Counted from the stretch's first letter, positions 1 through 13,271 are shown. The stretch: 64,000 bases of DNA from Zygnema cylindricum (GCA_037447655.1 JBBHKE010000953.1:217001-281000), one strand, 5' to 3'. Notes: a model not told the origin generated them from the sequence alone. Program-made: numbers and translations.

Positions 1-131
1 TTGCGTCGAGTACGCACGAAACCTCGCGTACGCACAAAACTAACTTTTCCAAAACAACATTTACTGCCACCATTTTCTGACCATTATGAAAGCAACACTA
101 ATTAGAGCAAATAACAGCGAATGTAAAATAG

Positions 132-136
<5 letters not shown>

Positions 137-190
<54 letters not shown>
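137..190. repeat. (TA)n microsatellite
   Basis: An uninterrupted run of alternating T and A of about 53 bases, seen directly. Confidence 0.95.
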
Positions 191-192
<2 letters not shown>

Positions 193-1057
193 CTGATGGA
201 TTCTCAAGAAAAAAACAAGAAACATTGTAGGAGGAGAGAATGATGACTCATGGACAATTTCACATGTGGAGTTAAATCAGAGTGAGAATATCAAAGAAAT
301 TAAGAACTTCAAAAATATTAATGTGGAATTCAAACATGCTAGAAAAACCATTCCAACTAGAGAAGTATCAGGACGAAGGAGTATTATGCGACGGTGGGCA
401 TCCAAATAACGCATTTTGTAATTTTGTGAGATGCTTGCGGCTAGAGGGATGTCAATAAGTCCTTTTAATTTAATATCTCACCTAAAACACAACCATAAGA
501 ATCTATTTGCAACCAATAAACATAAGGAGATTGAAGAGAAACCAAGAGCATTGGAGACTTTATCAATAAGGGAGCAAGAGGACTTTATCAATAAGAGAAA
601 GACTTTTTCCTTGGATAGTTTTAGACTCTCAACCGTCGTAGAAGAGAGCGAAGAGGTTCACGAAATGGTGAAGGGTTTAGCGTTGTGCTCTAAAATCCTA
701 GATCGGTAGGGATTACCCGCAAAAATGGGGAGATAAAAATCAAGGTTCGTCTATGTTTCATTAAACTTCTTGAAGGAGAGACCCTCACTGTCAATTTAAA
801 TACATAGACTTCCTTGTTAATATTGAGGGCGATATTGAGGTGTAGATGAGGATAGGGGGTGATTTCCCCCAGATTGGGGTAAGGGTGTGGTATTTGACCG
901 GTAAATATCGACGATAACTCTATACTGTGGTTCTCATTCAGTACCTCGATATCTTTCTAGTTATTTTGTAATTTATTTTCGTAACATAATTTTGTACTTT
1001 GGTACGGAAAATTCCCCCAACCGATAATTATTGAAAATAATTTGTATTGGTTCCTAG

Positions 1058-1183
<126 letters not shown>

Positions 1184-3139
1184 TCTCACGAGTCATTCGA
1201 CAATACCAGTTTCCGGATTTATCACGCTAAGAAATTACTCGATACACAACATCCGCTGATCATTTCCCATTGTAGTAAGTTTTACGCTATGGCCACATGT
1301 AATTGTAATTTAGCGAACTTACTTTGTATTGTAGGGAAAAATCTTTGTGCACAGTTTTCAAGTTGGTAACAATGAAATTGTTACTTAAAGGCGTGACGAT
1401 TATATACGTCGACAATGCTCGTGATGTTTTGTTAACATCTACGATTTGTCTTGCCGCACCGTATTTTCTTAAACTTTATGGTACGTCGCAAGACACATCG
1501 TATTTTTATGAACGTTTTGGTACGCCGCACGTTTTTGCATGAAATGGTGGACGTAAAACCTTCCAACTTACATTATTCATGGTTGAACAAGATGGTTTTG
1601 CATTTGTCTCTCCAACGTAGTCGCCAAGAATGGATATAGATTTCTTGAGACCCCACGTTTGTTGGATTTTTCCCAACGTGACTTTGTTTGCACACGTGTG
1701 ATCGCCCTCAACATTTTGCATACATGGTGCCACGAATTACACAGTAGTGAAGTTTGAAGGAGTGAGGGAGAGGCAAAGTGAGCAAAGTGAGAGGCGCTAA
1801 CACTTCCGACACGTGCGACAACATCTGCATATTCGCTCACCTCATGGAACTTAATTTAAAATCACCTTGCAAGGTGATTTTATACAAAGGTTGAAGATGA
1901 GTTGGAAGGACGCGAAAGTGGGTCAAAACGCGCTAGACGACAAAATGCAATACATATAAAGTTTCAAGGTAACGCCACTTGTACGGTGGTAATTTCAAGT
2001 TTTTGTTACGGCTGTGGATTTTCAGGTTTTTTTCTAAGTTATGGAGGAAAACGACAGAAAATAATTGTAACTTTAGCACATGGGAAAGTGCCATAAGTTT
2101 AGGTTACATGGTAAATTGCCCTTATTCGTACGGTTGTAACTTTAGTAATTAGGCGTTAAGTCTTTCAAGAAAACGACAGAAAAAATCTATTAATTTGGCA
2201 CATGGAGCCGTTCCCTTACGTTTGATCTATGGTTATAATTATTTTGTCCTATCCCATTGACGAATGTTTTGTTGTTTTGTACCATAGTTCAAAAGTAGGT
2301 GAAAGTAGGCCCATACAGTATGCCTATTGTATGCAAAACATACAATATGCCCTTAAGACCCATATTGTATTGGTCGAAAAATGAAAAAAAAGGTTAAGAG
2401 GGTTGAGTTGCACATCGATCGATAGAGAATTAAACGGCATGTCTAAATTTTGAAAAAAAATCGGACAAAAAATAAATTTTCTGTGAATTTTGAGGTGTTT
2501 TTTATTTCAACCGTCAGATTTAGACGATCGGACGGTCGCTGATCAAAGTAGCGATCTTAAGAAGATCACATGAAAAGCCCATAACACAACTTACGATAGG
2601 ACAATTTGTCATATTAGCGTCTGCAATTTTGAAGGCCACACTAAATAAAGCCTCAAATTGACCAACCAGGTTGCCCGTCCGCGTTTTTTTTTTTTTTTTC
2701 CGGGTTTTTTTTCCGGCGGAATGTCATCCTACGCCGCGTCAGTTCGCTAAAAAATTTCGTCAGGTGGCGTGCGCTGTACTATGATCATACGTCATATTCG
2801 TACGATCGTACAAGAGTGTCCGCAACTCACACCCATACAATATGCCTACTCTACGCGAGTTTAGTGCCAAGTTTTGTGCGCCTACCAAAGGCCTACCATA
2901 AAAACGCCTACTTTTAAACTATGTTTTGTACTTTTGAAACGCGTTGTGGTCTCTCTTTATCTTCGCATGGATACTTGCGATTCCGTCGTTATTTTTATAG
3001 ACGTCACCAATTGTCGGAAGTTTCGTAGTCCTCTACAACTGTCACAAGTTTTATCCACGTCTACAACAGTCACATCTCAAAGTAACGATTTATTTTACTA
3101 GAACCCTAATTAATGTCAAAGATAAATTAGATTCAATCA

Positions 3140-3214
3140 CTGTATTTCGGGTATCAATGTCAAAATTTTGGGGTGCCGATATAGCGTACAGTACGCTAAT
3201 AACGATTCACGGTG
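3140..3214. mobile_element. Right end of a TA-flanked TIR element (CACCGTGAATCG family)
   Basis: The sequence matches the last 75 bp of the 54576-54773 element and ends in the terminal repeat CGATTCACGGTG followed by TA. No matching left end is visible upstream, so it is a truncated or decayed copy. It ends only 70 bp before the ARP8-like start codon and therefore lies in that gene's probable promoter or 5' UTR. Confidence 0.75.
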
Positions 3215-3284
3215 TACAGCCCAAAATGAAGATTGGCACATGATCCATCCTGATTCAGCCTCTTCCTTTTCCTTGCCCTCGCGC

Positions 3285-6200
3285 ATGGCTTCCTCGCTCC
3301 CGGAAGACGTGCTACTGCGCGTGTTCGCCTGCCTGCCGCCGCGTGGGCTGGCAGCTTCAGCTTGCACGTGTCAAGAGTGGAGGCGATTAGCTGAACAGCC
3401 TGCGCTATGGCAGGAAGTGCTTGCTCGAGATCAGCATTCTTGGCCTCTCCTGCTTTTCCAGGAGTCCTGTCTACGAGGAGGTCGAGCCAAGGGGTGAGAA
3501 AATCGATGATTTTTTTTTTTAATATTATTTTTAACTTTTTGATTAAATTTATGGTGTCTTTCTGTTTTTTCTTTTGAGACAGTTTGTGGGCAGTATGTCT
3601 TTTGGTTGTGTTGTGCAGGATTGCCACGTGGCAAGATAAAGTCAGCCCGGAGGAAATGCCGTGGCCGGCTTTATGGCGTCAGAGGAAGGAGCTGCCTCGA
3701 TGCGTTGTAGTAGACGGTTAGCCCACAGCCATGACTGTGATTGCTTGTTTTCAAGGAAAAAAAAACATTCATCAACCTGGGTATTTGAAATTGTTAATGT
3801 CTAATTTCAAGACACTTTAGACAACCAAAATGAGATTATTGATGCCATTTTTACCTGCATGGGTACATAACAGCACTTGTCAAACCTCCTAATATTTATT
3901 GTTCATCTTTTCGGCATGGTATTCTATACGTGACTCACTTTTTGTATGCACCTGTGAATGTTCACCAGCTGGTAGCGGGTACTGCAAGTTTGGATGGAGT
4001 AACTGCGACACTCCTAATGGAAAAATGGCCACTTTTCTGGTGAGGTCAACTGATCGACAAACCATGATATTGTCTTGAATTGTGTCCATGGATTATTTTG
4101 TTGAAATCCGAATGGTATTGATGCGATATTTTTAGTGCTGTCTTCTTATTATGCACTATTAAGCATTGAAGCCTTGTAAATTATTTGATTTTGGATTTTT
4201 ATGCAAGCATTGTAAGAAAACGGTGAAACTTGCAGGTTTATTTTTGCGGGTATCCTCAAAGCGTTTGTATGAAGTCTAGTCATCGTAAAAGTTTGGCTGC
4301 TTCCATGATAATCAGCTTACTTTGGCTGTCTTCATCCCATGTGTGTTGCTGTCACACGTGCTGCCCTTCACTGCTCAATGTCTAACTTTGAAGGTCAACA
4401 GTCCTGGTTTAGTTTCAAGTTATGTTGACGCTCTCCAATTGTAAACTTCAACGCTTAATGCCAACATGTAGTGCTTCCACTACGAAAATAGACTAAAATT
4501 GTTGTCGTATTCATGATCATTTTGTCCACGACTGTGCTGATTGCTGACATTAGCAATGTTTTCTCTGGCCACTCGAAAGATGAGAATTTTGCAACGTAAT
4601 AAACAGCGTTGGGAGTCAAAGATTCGTTGTGCTATTAGCCATCTACGATTGAAGGCAAGCCAGACCTGTGGAACTGAATTAGCAAAATAATTTTATTGTT
4701 TAGAGCACCATTATATCAAAACCTAGGGAATTGTCCAGTATGATTTCCAGCACTCTCAACAAGCTCATGCATTTGGTTTTCTATTTGAATTAAATTGTTA
4801 GGGCTCTTCATCCTTATCATTTACGTTTAATTTCGAACATCTTATATGTGATGCTCGAATTTCTAACTCTATCTTGTCATTCTGTCTGAATACACTGAGG
4901 CTCTAGCAGGAATTCGGAAATATTCAGGCTCCAAGGGTTCCAATGTTTCCTCGCCTCAGGGCACTTTATAATGCGGTATATGCCAAGTGAGTTGTTTGCC
5001 ATCTTTTTCCTCCCACACCATTAAGCATGTCATAGTCCTCAGCTTGTTTGGAGAGTCCTGGATAAAATCATGCACCCAATCTATCACCGCATATCAGGAC
5101 ATTAGCTTGAGATGATGGCTGATGGGTTGCAATTGGGCAGTCTGCAGGCAGAGCCGTCAAACCGGCCGATCATCATCTCTGAACCAGTCTGTTACGGTGA
5201 AGGTGAATCTCAAGAGGTGGAATCGGTGATAGCAGCAATGTCAATCACAAGCAACAGGCGATTGTCTTAAATGTTTTGGTTCTTGACTCGTTACTTCTCT
5301 CCCTTGCTCTGGCCGTCAGATGAAGCTTACAGCCTGAATCTTGATTCATGAGGGGTTCTTGCAGATCCCGAGGCAGCGCAAGCAGCGCAGCGGCTTTTGA
5401 GGGAAACCGCATGTGCAGTACTCTTTGATAAGCTTTCCGTTCCAGCAATCTGTGCTGTTGACGAGGTTTGTAGACAGACTTGTATAATGTTGCTTCAGGA
5501 TTCCACGCGATTTTGGGTCTACTTGTTTGCATTGCTTGCCTACTAATTTGCTAGACATATGACTCTTATTCTATCCACTTTGCCTTAGGAAAACAACCTT
5601 CTCCAAGCCTTCATGTGGTTTTACTTGGGTGTGTTTGCAGGCAGTTTTGGCATTGTACTCAGCTCAGAGAGTGACTGGTATTGTGGTCAACATTGGTTTT
5701 CGTGTAACCACTATTGTTCCAGGTAAGCTGTTTTGCTCTTGGTGGGGTTCATGTTTATTTTATGTTATCAGGACCCCTTCTCTTCAGAGAAATTGGTCAC
5801 AACGGACATTTGCTTTCAGTGTCTTGGCACCCTTATAACCTCTCCTACATCTCCCTCCCTCTCTTTGGCTCTCTCCGTATTTTTCCTGTTCCCCAGTTTC
5901 TTGTTCATGATCTCCGTGTATTCTAAAGATCCGTGTTTTTCCATCACCCCCCGCCACTCGTCTGCTTGTTCTCATTCTCTTTATCCTTGCCGGCTTCTCT
6001 TTCCTTGCCCTTCTCCTTCTTTATTCTGGCAGATGTTCTGGCTGTGCCCTTCCCATCACTGTCCGAAGAGACGTTGTCATTGTTGATTTGTCACTTCAAT
6101 GTACTGTTCTCAAGAAGCTACCTTCTTCTGAAAGAAAGGCCAGGTTGATGGTGAAGAGTGCTTGACAGAGCCCAATTATACATTCCTGCATCTCTGTTTT

Positions 6201-9200
6201 TTATTGGTTGACTACAACCCCTTCTGTTTTTGATGGTTTTTTTGCATTTCTGAGAGGGAGGAGCTGTTTTGGCAGTCGTTCGTGGCCAAGTGGTCCAGCA
6301 AGTGGGAGTATGGATGCTTCCTGTTGGCGCGATGCGAATCACAGGGCTCCTCAGTGAACTCATGGAGGCGGCGGGCATCCATTACACTTCCATGTTCACT
6401 GTACGGACGCTTAAGGAGGTGTGAGGCACCATGCCGACTTTGCATACAGTACTCAAAAGTCAGCAACTTTCGGCTTCAGTCTATCCAATATACACCATAC
6501 TTGAATACTGTGGAAAAATGGAAGTAATAACATTATTCATACAATGTGTGGTCTGTATCCTTCTGAGAAATAAGTGTCACTCTGGTTATTTTTCTCAAAC
6601 TTGTCATGTTTTTGCAGCATAGAGCGTGACTAGGTACGCCTATGTATGTTTGATGCTACTTGAAACATATCTTTGTAGAGCAACGTGGCGACTTCAGTCT
6701 TCAGTTTACACTTGAGGCGGTTTATAGAAACGCTAAACTGTGTCAATAGATAATAGTCTAGGATGATTTTGTGTTGTGTGTTGCGTTGTAATTGCGATGT
6801 TCATGCATGTTGCATCTATGGCAAGTTTCTGTCCTTTCTACGTTTGAGTAACCATGGCTTGTTTTGCACATCCCTACATTTCCAATTCCATGCAGCTGCA
6901 TTTCATTGCATGTCCTAATACGTACTTCGGGCTTGTTGAACAGTAGAAACAGGATCATTGTATCTCCTTTCTCTTTTCCTCTTTCGTTACCTTCCTCATC
7001 CACACTTTCCTTCCCTTCAGCTATCCTCCCCGCCATTCTCTCCCCCTCCCTCCTCTATTTGTTTTTTTTTTTTTTTTCTCCCCCCATGTAATGTTTTTTT
7101 TTAGATAACCTGGCTGGTTATGATTTGGTGATCGTTAGGGTTGGTTTTTTGCCCTTGCAGGAACTGTGTTATGTAGCCCAGGATGTTGATGCAGAACTTG
7201 GTGTGGACACATCGGCTACCTGCTTTGTACATAAGGAGGGTGACTTCACGCTCTCTGAGCAGCGGTTCATGGCTCCAGAAATACTGTTCCAGCCACAACA
7301 ATTTGGCATGTCAGTTTCTGTTTTTCTTTTACCGAGGATTAGCTTTACTGGTTGTTGTTTCAACCTGAGGATTGCGGTTTTTTCCACAATTTACAGATTT
7401 TTCCACAATTTACAGACTCTGCTCAGTAAACTCCCCCGATAATGATTATAGCAGTTTCCTTCCTTAGCAGTCTGTTATTCCCGTAACAATGCCTGACCGG
7501 TTAAACCAACTTGTTGTCTAAATTGTGAGATAGATTATGGGGCTGGTAATAAGGATGGGACTCATTTTGCACCGGTGGAGTTCCTTTTCAGAAACTGCGA
7601 TGGGCTCCACGAGGCGGTTGCTGTGTGTGTGGAGAAGTTCTCAGAATTTTGGGAGGCGGTGGGAGACAACCCGAGTGATCTCACAACAGTAGTGCTAGCA
7701 GGCGGCACTTCATATCTGCCAGGGCTTGCAGGTATGGTTTTAGAGAGGGAGCGGTGAGGGAGAGGGAGTGGGTGAGGGTGAGGGGAAGGGAACGGAGAGG
7801 GAGCGGGTGAGGGAGAGGGCGAGGGAGAGGGAGAGGGAGAGGGCGAGGGAGAGGGAGCGGTAGATGACAAAGAATATGTATTGTGTTCAGTTAACATTTT
7901 TATTTATTTATTTCTTTTTTCGCGGTTTAAGGGGTGTATGTTGTATGTTTAGTGTTATTTGGTCGGTCTGTGTGTGGGTGCGGTGTGTGCGCGTCCACGT
8001 CTCTTTCTTACTATCTCTCTCCTCCTGTCTCTCCTTCTCCCCTCTCTCTCTCTCCTTCTCTCTCACTCTCTCTCCCTCTCTTTTTGTGTCTCTGTGTCTC
8101 TCTGTCTGTTGTGTGTGCTTGTCTGTCTCTGTCTGTCCGTGTTTGTCCCTCTTTCTATGTCTGGTCTCTGTCTTTCTCTCTTAATGTCTGCCTGTGCCTG
8201 TCTCTCTCTCTCTGTGTGTCTGCCCTTCTCCTTTTTCTTTCTGATCCCATTGTGTGTCTCTCATGAATTTCTTTCACCCCTCATCGGGTGTCTTTTTGTT
8301 CACTACCGTACAACCTTTCTGACTCTGTTAGGTGTGTATGATACACTTGTCCATGGAAAGCTGCTCACTTGCTCTCTTTTGTGCTGTTTCCTTGTAATGT
8401 TTTCATAGAACCTCTTTCGAGTATTTTGGGTTCTTACTCTCTTAATTTTCCTTCAGACTTTGCAGACCCTTTTTAGGGTTTTTTAAAGTTTTTTTTCAGT
8501 TCCTTAGGATTCCCATGTGCAGTTAGATTTTTACCTTAGGTCTTATAAAGATCCCCGTAAGGCTTGCTTGCAAGGATTAGCCCTCCTACTTAACACTGGT
8601 TGCTTTCTAAGATCCATTGAATGCTGTGGTGAATCTTTGTTTTCAGACAAAGTGGACACATGTCAGGGTTGGAAATGAACAGATCATGACATTGGCTGCC
8701 GTATACTGCCGTTGTTATTAGTGTTAGTGACGTTGATTTGGTTGTGACTTGACCGAAAATCACTAAATAGCGTTAATAGCACTATTTAAGGAAGTGGGCT
8801 ACAAGTCGCCATGTCTCTCTAGTTTTAGTTAGTATTACGCATTCTAATACATTTCACCAGTAGCTCCTTTACTCAATAGTTCCTTTAATAGCTCTGTTAC
8901 ACTATCAGTTCAATTTCACTAAATAGTTCCTTTACATCCTTTACTCATCATTGTGTATTGTTATTAAGGTGCAGTTTATTAAGGTGGGGTTTATTTTGGT
9001 GCTATAGATTGTAAATTAGTTCCAAATGATGTGGCTGGTTTTGAACGATAAGAAAAAAAGACAGTTAGTGTCATTTACTATATTTTAGGTTCGAGGGGTG
9101 AAATTTAGGGCTACCGCTTTTGTGTCACTGGTGTTAATAACTACACATTGTGTAATAGTATTCATTGATCTTTACAGTAATAGTTCCTTTTCACTTTTAG

Positions 9201-9612
9201 TTCCTTTTACACTAATAGTTCCTTTACACTGGCAGTTCCATGACCCTGATTACTCTTATACACTAATAGTTTCTTTTCACTCCTTTACACCAATATAGTT
9301 CCTTTACACTGGTAGTTACTCTGCACTAATCGTTCCTTAACATCAATAGCTCCTTGACACTAATGATTCCTTTTCACTGATAGTTCCTTTTTCCTTTACA
9401 CCAGTAGTTCCTTTACACCAGTAACTCCTTTACACCAGTAGTTCCTGGACACTACTAGCATGGGCAGTGCAGTGATGGAGAAACATCCGGGTGTCCCTGC
9501 AGAGCGGCTCCAGACTGAGGCGCGGCGCAAAGTGAGGCTGGAGCTTCGTCCGGGCCTGCGAGTGCTGCCAGGGGTATACAGTGCGTTTGGCGGAGCACGT
9601 ATGATCAGCATG
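3285..9612 (+). CDS. ARP8: F-box/actin-related protein, ARP8-like (exons 1-11; terminal exon uncertain)
   Basis: This is a plant-specific actin-fold protein with an N-terminal F-box, probably an SCF ubiquitin-ligase component or nuclear/nucleolar ARP; role inferred from the family. Exons I read: 3285-3493, 3619-3716, 3969-4039, 4910-4986, 5141-5196, 5365-5465, 5641-5722, 6276-6418, 7161-7309, 7592-7731, 9503-9612. All have GT/AG borders and compatible phases, giving 412 codons. Residues 1-45 are the F-box (LPEDVLLRVFACLPPR, then CTCQEW). Actin-fold signatures follow: VVVDAGSGYCKFGW (phosphate loop 1), GIVVNIGFRVTTIVP (second loop) and VVLAGGTSYLPGL (adenosine region). ATG 3285 was chosen because it starts directly before the F-box. 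The end, ISM before a GT donor, needs one more exon; a candidate is 23045-23140. Arabidopsis ARP8 is about 470 aa from memory, so about 443 aa is reasonable. Confidence 0.85.
7738..7860. repeat. GA-rich simple repeat, intron 10 of the ARP8-like gene
   Basis: Degenerate GAGGGAGAGGGAGCGGGTGAGG units start seven bases after the exon 10 donor. A CT-rich tract (about 7995-8225) follows. Open frames across them are low-complexity artefacts. Confidence 0.85.
8850..9455. repeat. Degenerate minisatellite of AGTTCCTTTACAC units
   Basis: Intron 10 of the ARP8-like gene contains many imperfect units of about 18-20 bp built on ACTAATAGTTCCTTTACAC. The density is highest at 9180-9455, ending about 50 bp before exon 11. 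Confidence 0.8.
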
Positions 9613-12098
9613 GTGAGAGCCGGATCCTTGATGGGGTATTCTTTGAGTTTCATTGGGTTCCTTTGTCCTTTGGGACATTCATGAAGTTTTCGCATGTTTC
9701 GGGGCTTATATTCGTGAGTTTTCATGGTTACGTGTCAGTGTCAATGAGTGTCGTATGTGTATGATTTTGTCCATCGCATCTGAAGATTTTTTTAGTTTGA
9801 AGAGTGTTTGTTTTTGCTTGGTTGCTGACCAGATGATTTTGTGAGATGCTGGCCTGTTGAACAATGGAGATTATTTATCGGTTACTTTGAGGATGACGAG
9901 CTTTTGATTTTTTCCATTTGCATCATCCAACCTTCTTAGCCCCATGTTTCAGACGAGTAGTTTTCCTACCGAATGGTGCGTCACACGAGAGCAGTACCGC
10001 CAACATGGTCCATCCATACTGCATGCCATGGCCGCGGGGGAGTCTTGTTTCCAGTAAGGACATTAGCACTTCATTCAAGCAAACAGTGGTTGTATTCCTC
10101 CGATTTGCAGTCAATCCATGGAGAAGGTGGGCATATTCCCCTCCCATTTGTACTTTATTCAAGGTGATCGCTGTTTTATTCTCCACGGTTGTACTTTGTT
10201 CATGGAGAAGGTTAAGCCTATGCAAGGTTACATCTTCGGTGACTTTGGATTTGTATCATTGTGTGCTCTCATGGACTCCAATTTTCGTAAAGTAGAGAAC
10301 GATTCTTGTGCCTAGGGCGCGTTGCTGAAAGTGGAGGTGTTTCTATCGATGGGGATTTGTATAAAGGTCATTGCACTAATATTCTATTCACCACAACTTA
10401 CCAGAAAATGTGTGAGAGTTATATCGCGACCCTGTTTTTGCCAATGGCGTCGGTTGAGTTATTCATGGCAGGTTGGTGTGCACTTGAATGGTGGATTTTA
10501 ATGTGTTTCCAGATGTCTCCCACATACAGACGATCTCATCGCATTTAGGTTTGCCATGATTTCTTCGTTGGAATGGTACACAATTTTGTTCCAGGGAGTT
10601 CCTTTTGATGCAATGAAGATGAGCCTGAATCAACGGTCTGTGTTTGCACTTGATACAATGACTATGCACTTTCACTTATTATTAACATTGTTTAGGCGCT
10701 CAATGGAAATCAATTTGTTTATAAAATGGATTGAAGACAAATAAAAGCGACGTGATATAAAAAGCATTGTAACTGAAGGGCAACAGGAGAAAGTCAGAGA
10801 AATAGAACGGTATGAAATGACATAAATCATGTAAACCGCAGAGAGCTCAGTATACAATTCACCCTGAACCAAAGTAAAGTTTTGGAGGCATCATTGCTCC
10901 CATTGCTTTGGAGATGCCTTTTTTCCTCTCCATTGTTCCTGAACTGATCTACGACAAGGATCTCGTCACCACTTGTTTGAGTGTCTTCGAATCCTTTTCA
11001 TGCTGAAGTCTATTTGTCTTTCCCTAGTTCGAGAACCTGGTTGTCTCAACCTTCATTTTATACCACACCAGTTCACCACAGGCTTTCGGCTTTTGTCTTG
11101 CTCTCCTTTGTCCTCCCTTAGTTTCTTTCCTTTAGGAAAAAAGGAATCATTTGTCCTGGTGAGCTCGACATGTTCCTCATTGCTCCCATGGGAACGAGAT
11201 CATTAAGGCACATGACACTTTTTGGGACACCATTGCATTTATTACTTCAAAGATGAGGAAATCTTGTCTCTGCGCAGTTTCACAGTGTCTCGGCGTCAGA
11301 TTGATATTGTTCGGTTTTTTCTTGCTTTTGGAGATATCTTTTCCTGGTTTAGACTTCTAGCCTGTCTAAACCATCCCTTACTCGCTTCAAGAGCCTCAGG
11401 GTATCAATTTGCTTTGTTTCTCTTACTGAGGATGAAATGATTCAAACAAAGGTCACTGTTTGGGACAAAACCGTGATTATTGCTTTGGAGGGAAGATAAT
11501 TGGTTCAATTGACATCTCACATATTCGACCTTTGCAGCAGATTCATAATGTTTTGCTCAAGGATGCCCTTTCCTTTCTGTTGACATTGTAAATATTTGTC
11601 TCTTTATTACTTTAAATGTACTTTATGTTGTCATACGGTATATAATATATTCTTTTTATACAACAAAATTCTAACATTAGAACACCAAACTATGTACCTG
11701 TGGATCTGAATTCTGTCGTCTTCTTCCTCCCTAGGCCACAGAACCAACTACTCGTCACTATGTACCCACGGATCTGAATTCTGTCGTCTTCTTCCTCCCT
11801 AGGCAACAGCACCTACTACTCGTCACTATGTACCCACGGATCTGAATTCTGTCGTCTTCTTCCTCCCAAGGCGACAGCACCAACTACTCGTCACTATGTA
11901 CCGACAGATCTGGCTTGCGGCCGGTGCCAACTTCACGCACACGAGCGAAATCATAGGTGCCGGCCCCCTTCAGTAATCCTTAAATCTTTCCCCACTTACC
12001 ATTTATTGTCAGAAACCCCATCCCCTCCACTAAAATTATATATACATCGAAAACCTACCCCAAATAACACACACACACACGCACGCACGCACGCGCGC
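9613..12098. other. Non-coding stretch after ARP8 exon 11
   Basis: I found no exon-like open frame with actin C-terminal character here. It contains a tandem repeat at 11687-11912 and a CA/CACG microsatellite at about 12065-12098, into which the copia element inserted. If the terminal exon at 23045 is right, this is the 5' part of the last ARP8 intron. Confidence 0.5.
11687..11912. repeat. 68-bp tandem repeat, about 3.3 copies
   Basis: Units begin near 11689, 11757, 11825 and 11893 with CACTATGTACC and contain GATCTGAATTCTGTCGTC. The central units differ at only a few bases; the last is cut short after GATCTGG. Confidence 0.9.
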
Positions 12099-13189
12099 TG
12101 TAGAAATTAATGGTCTTTTAAAGTATTTTCTAGGTCTGAATAGAAATAAGAAGGAAGCCGAGGCAGTTTACCTCTAACTTCTCTCTCCAACTCTCAAACT
12201 TGTCGCAGTCACTTCTCTCTCCAACTCTCAAACTTGTCGCAGTCACTGAGAAATTGGAGAGGGAGCTAGAGCCATGGCTACCTAGGCTATCCAGAGGTTT
12301 ACAGTAAAAATATATTTTAGTTAGGGGTTTTATTTACTAAAAGATATGTGCCGGCCATAAGATTTGATCCTAATACCTACCGGACGGCAGACAGCCGGTA
12401 GCCGTTAGCCTTAGCCGTTAAGTCTAGAAGTAGTGTTACGTACTACAGGGTTTGATAATTATTTAAACATTTAAACGTAGGATAGTTCATTTAACTGTAA
12501 CTGTTTACGGGAGACATATATCCAGTAAATGTAAAAGTACGGATTCCGGTACGGATACGAAACCAATATCGCGCATTTATTTCTTGAGTGAAACGAATAC
12601 CACGCATGTATTTATTACGGCTACGATTAAATGTGAATTTAATCGGACGGTCGGAATTAACGCCGAGATCGCGGAAGAGGATTTCGGCGGTTTGTGGTCA
12701 TCGCCACATCGGATGACACGTGGCGGAATGACATTGGATCGCGGCATCTTCGAAGATTAAGGGAGCGAATTCGGACATACCACGTGTCGACATTAAGGCC
12801 ATGTCGTACAGTGTCTGTACAGAAAGTACACCGACATCTGTACTTTTGTGTACGGAACTAAAATCTGATTGGCTCAGTACATCTGTAGATAGAGTCTGTG
12901 AGAGAGATAGGACTTAGAAAAATTAGAAGATAGGACCCTCTCTCCTAGAGAGCTTTTCTTCAAAAGGTCAACTTTGACCCTCCATAACTGACTGCTGAGG
13001 AGAGCAAATTCAGAGATTCTTTTTGCTATCGAATCAAGGGAGTCTTGCCATCATAGGAGTGAAGTTGGTCAAAGTTATTTTTCAGCCAGGGTGGCTGTTA
13101 TTTTTTCTGAAACACAAAGGGGTCAGGGTTATCCTAGAGGCTACTTGGAAGCTGTCCACTTTGAGAACTTATGGAGGTCTCAAAGTTTC
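12099..13189 (+). repeat. 5' LTR of copia element
   Basis: It aligns over its whole length with 17584-18639, apart from a 34-bp direct duplication at 12177-12244 and scattered substitutions. It begins TGTAG and ends next to the primer binding site at 13190. Confidence 0.93.
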
Positions 13190-13203
13190 GGGTTATGGGT
13201 CCA
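13190..13203 (+). promoter_or_regulatory. Primer binding site matching the anticodon region of initiator tRNA-Met
   Basis: The sequence directly after the 5' LTR, GGGTTATGGGTCCA, is complementary (one mismatch) to the anticodon stem-loop of plant initiator tRNA-Met (TGGGCCCATAACCC, from memory). It does not match the 3' end of that tRNA (TGGTATCAGAGC type). This is the half-tRNA priming arrangement known from Drosophila copia and yeast Ty5. Confidence 0.7.
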
Positions 13204-13271
13204 CCCTCTATGGTAACTATCTTTAATGGCATTGGCTTCATATACTGGGAAAGTATGATGATAGGAGCTCT

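Noticed and set aside
431-709. 92-codon frame with a possible BED zinc-finger half
   Set aside because: The cysteine pair is missing, no flanking hAT transposase is visible, and the match is only a short histidine-rich segment.
7562-8408. Long Ser/Pro- and Leu/Ser-rich frames
   Set aside because: They lie on GA/CT simple repeats inside ARP8 intron 10.
10463-10548. Terminal ARP8 exon near 10472 (WCALEWW frame)
   Set aside because: The residues do not resemble an actin C-terminus and the phase-0 frame stops after nine codons.
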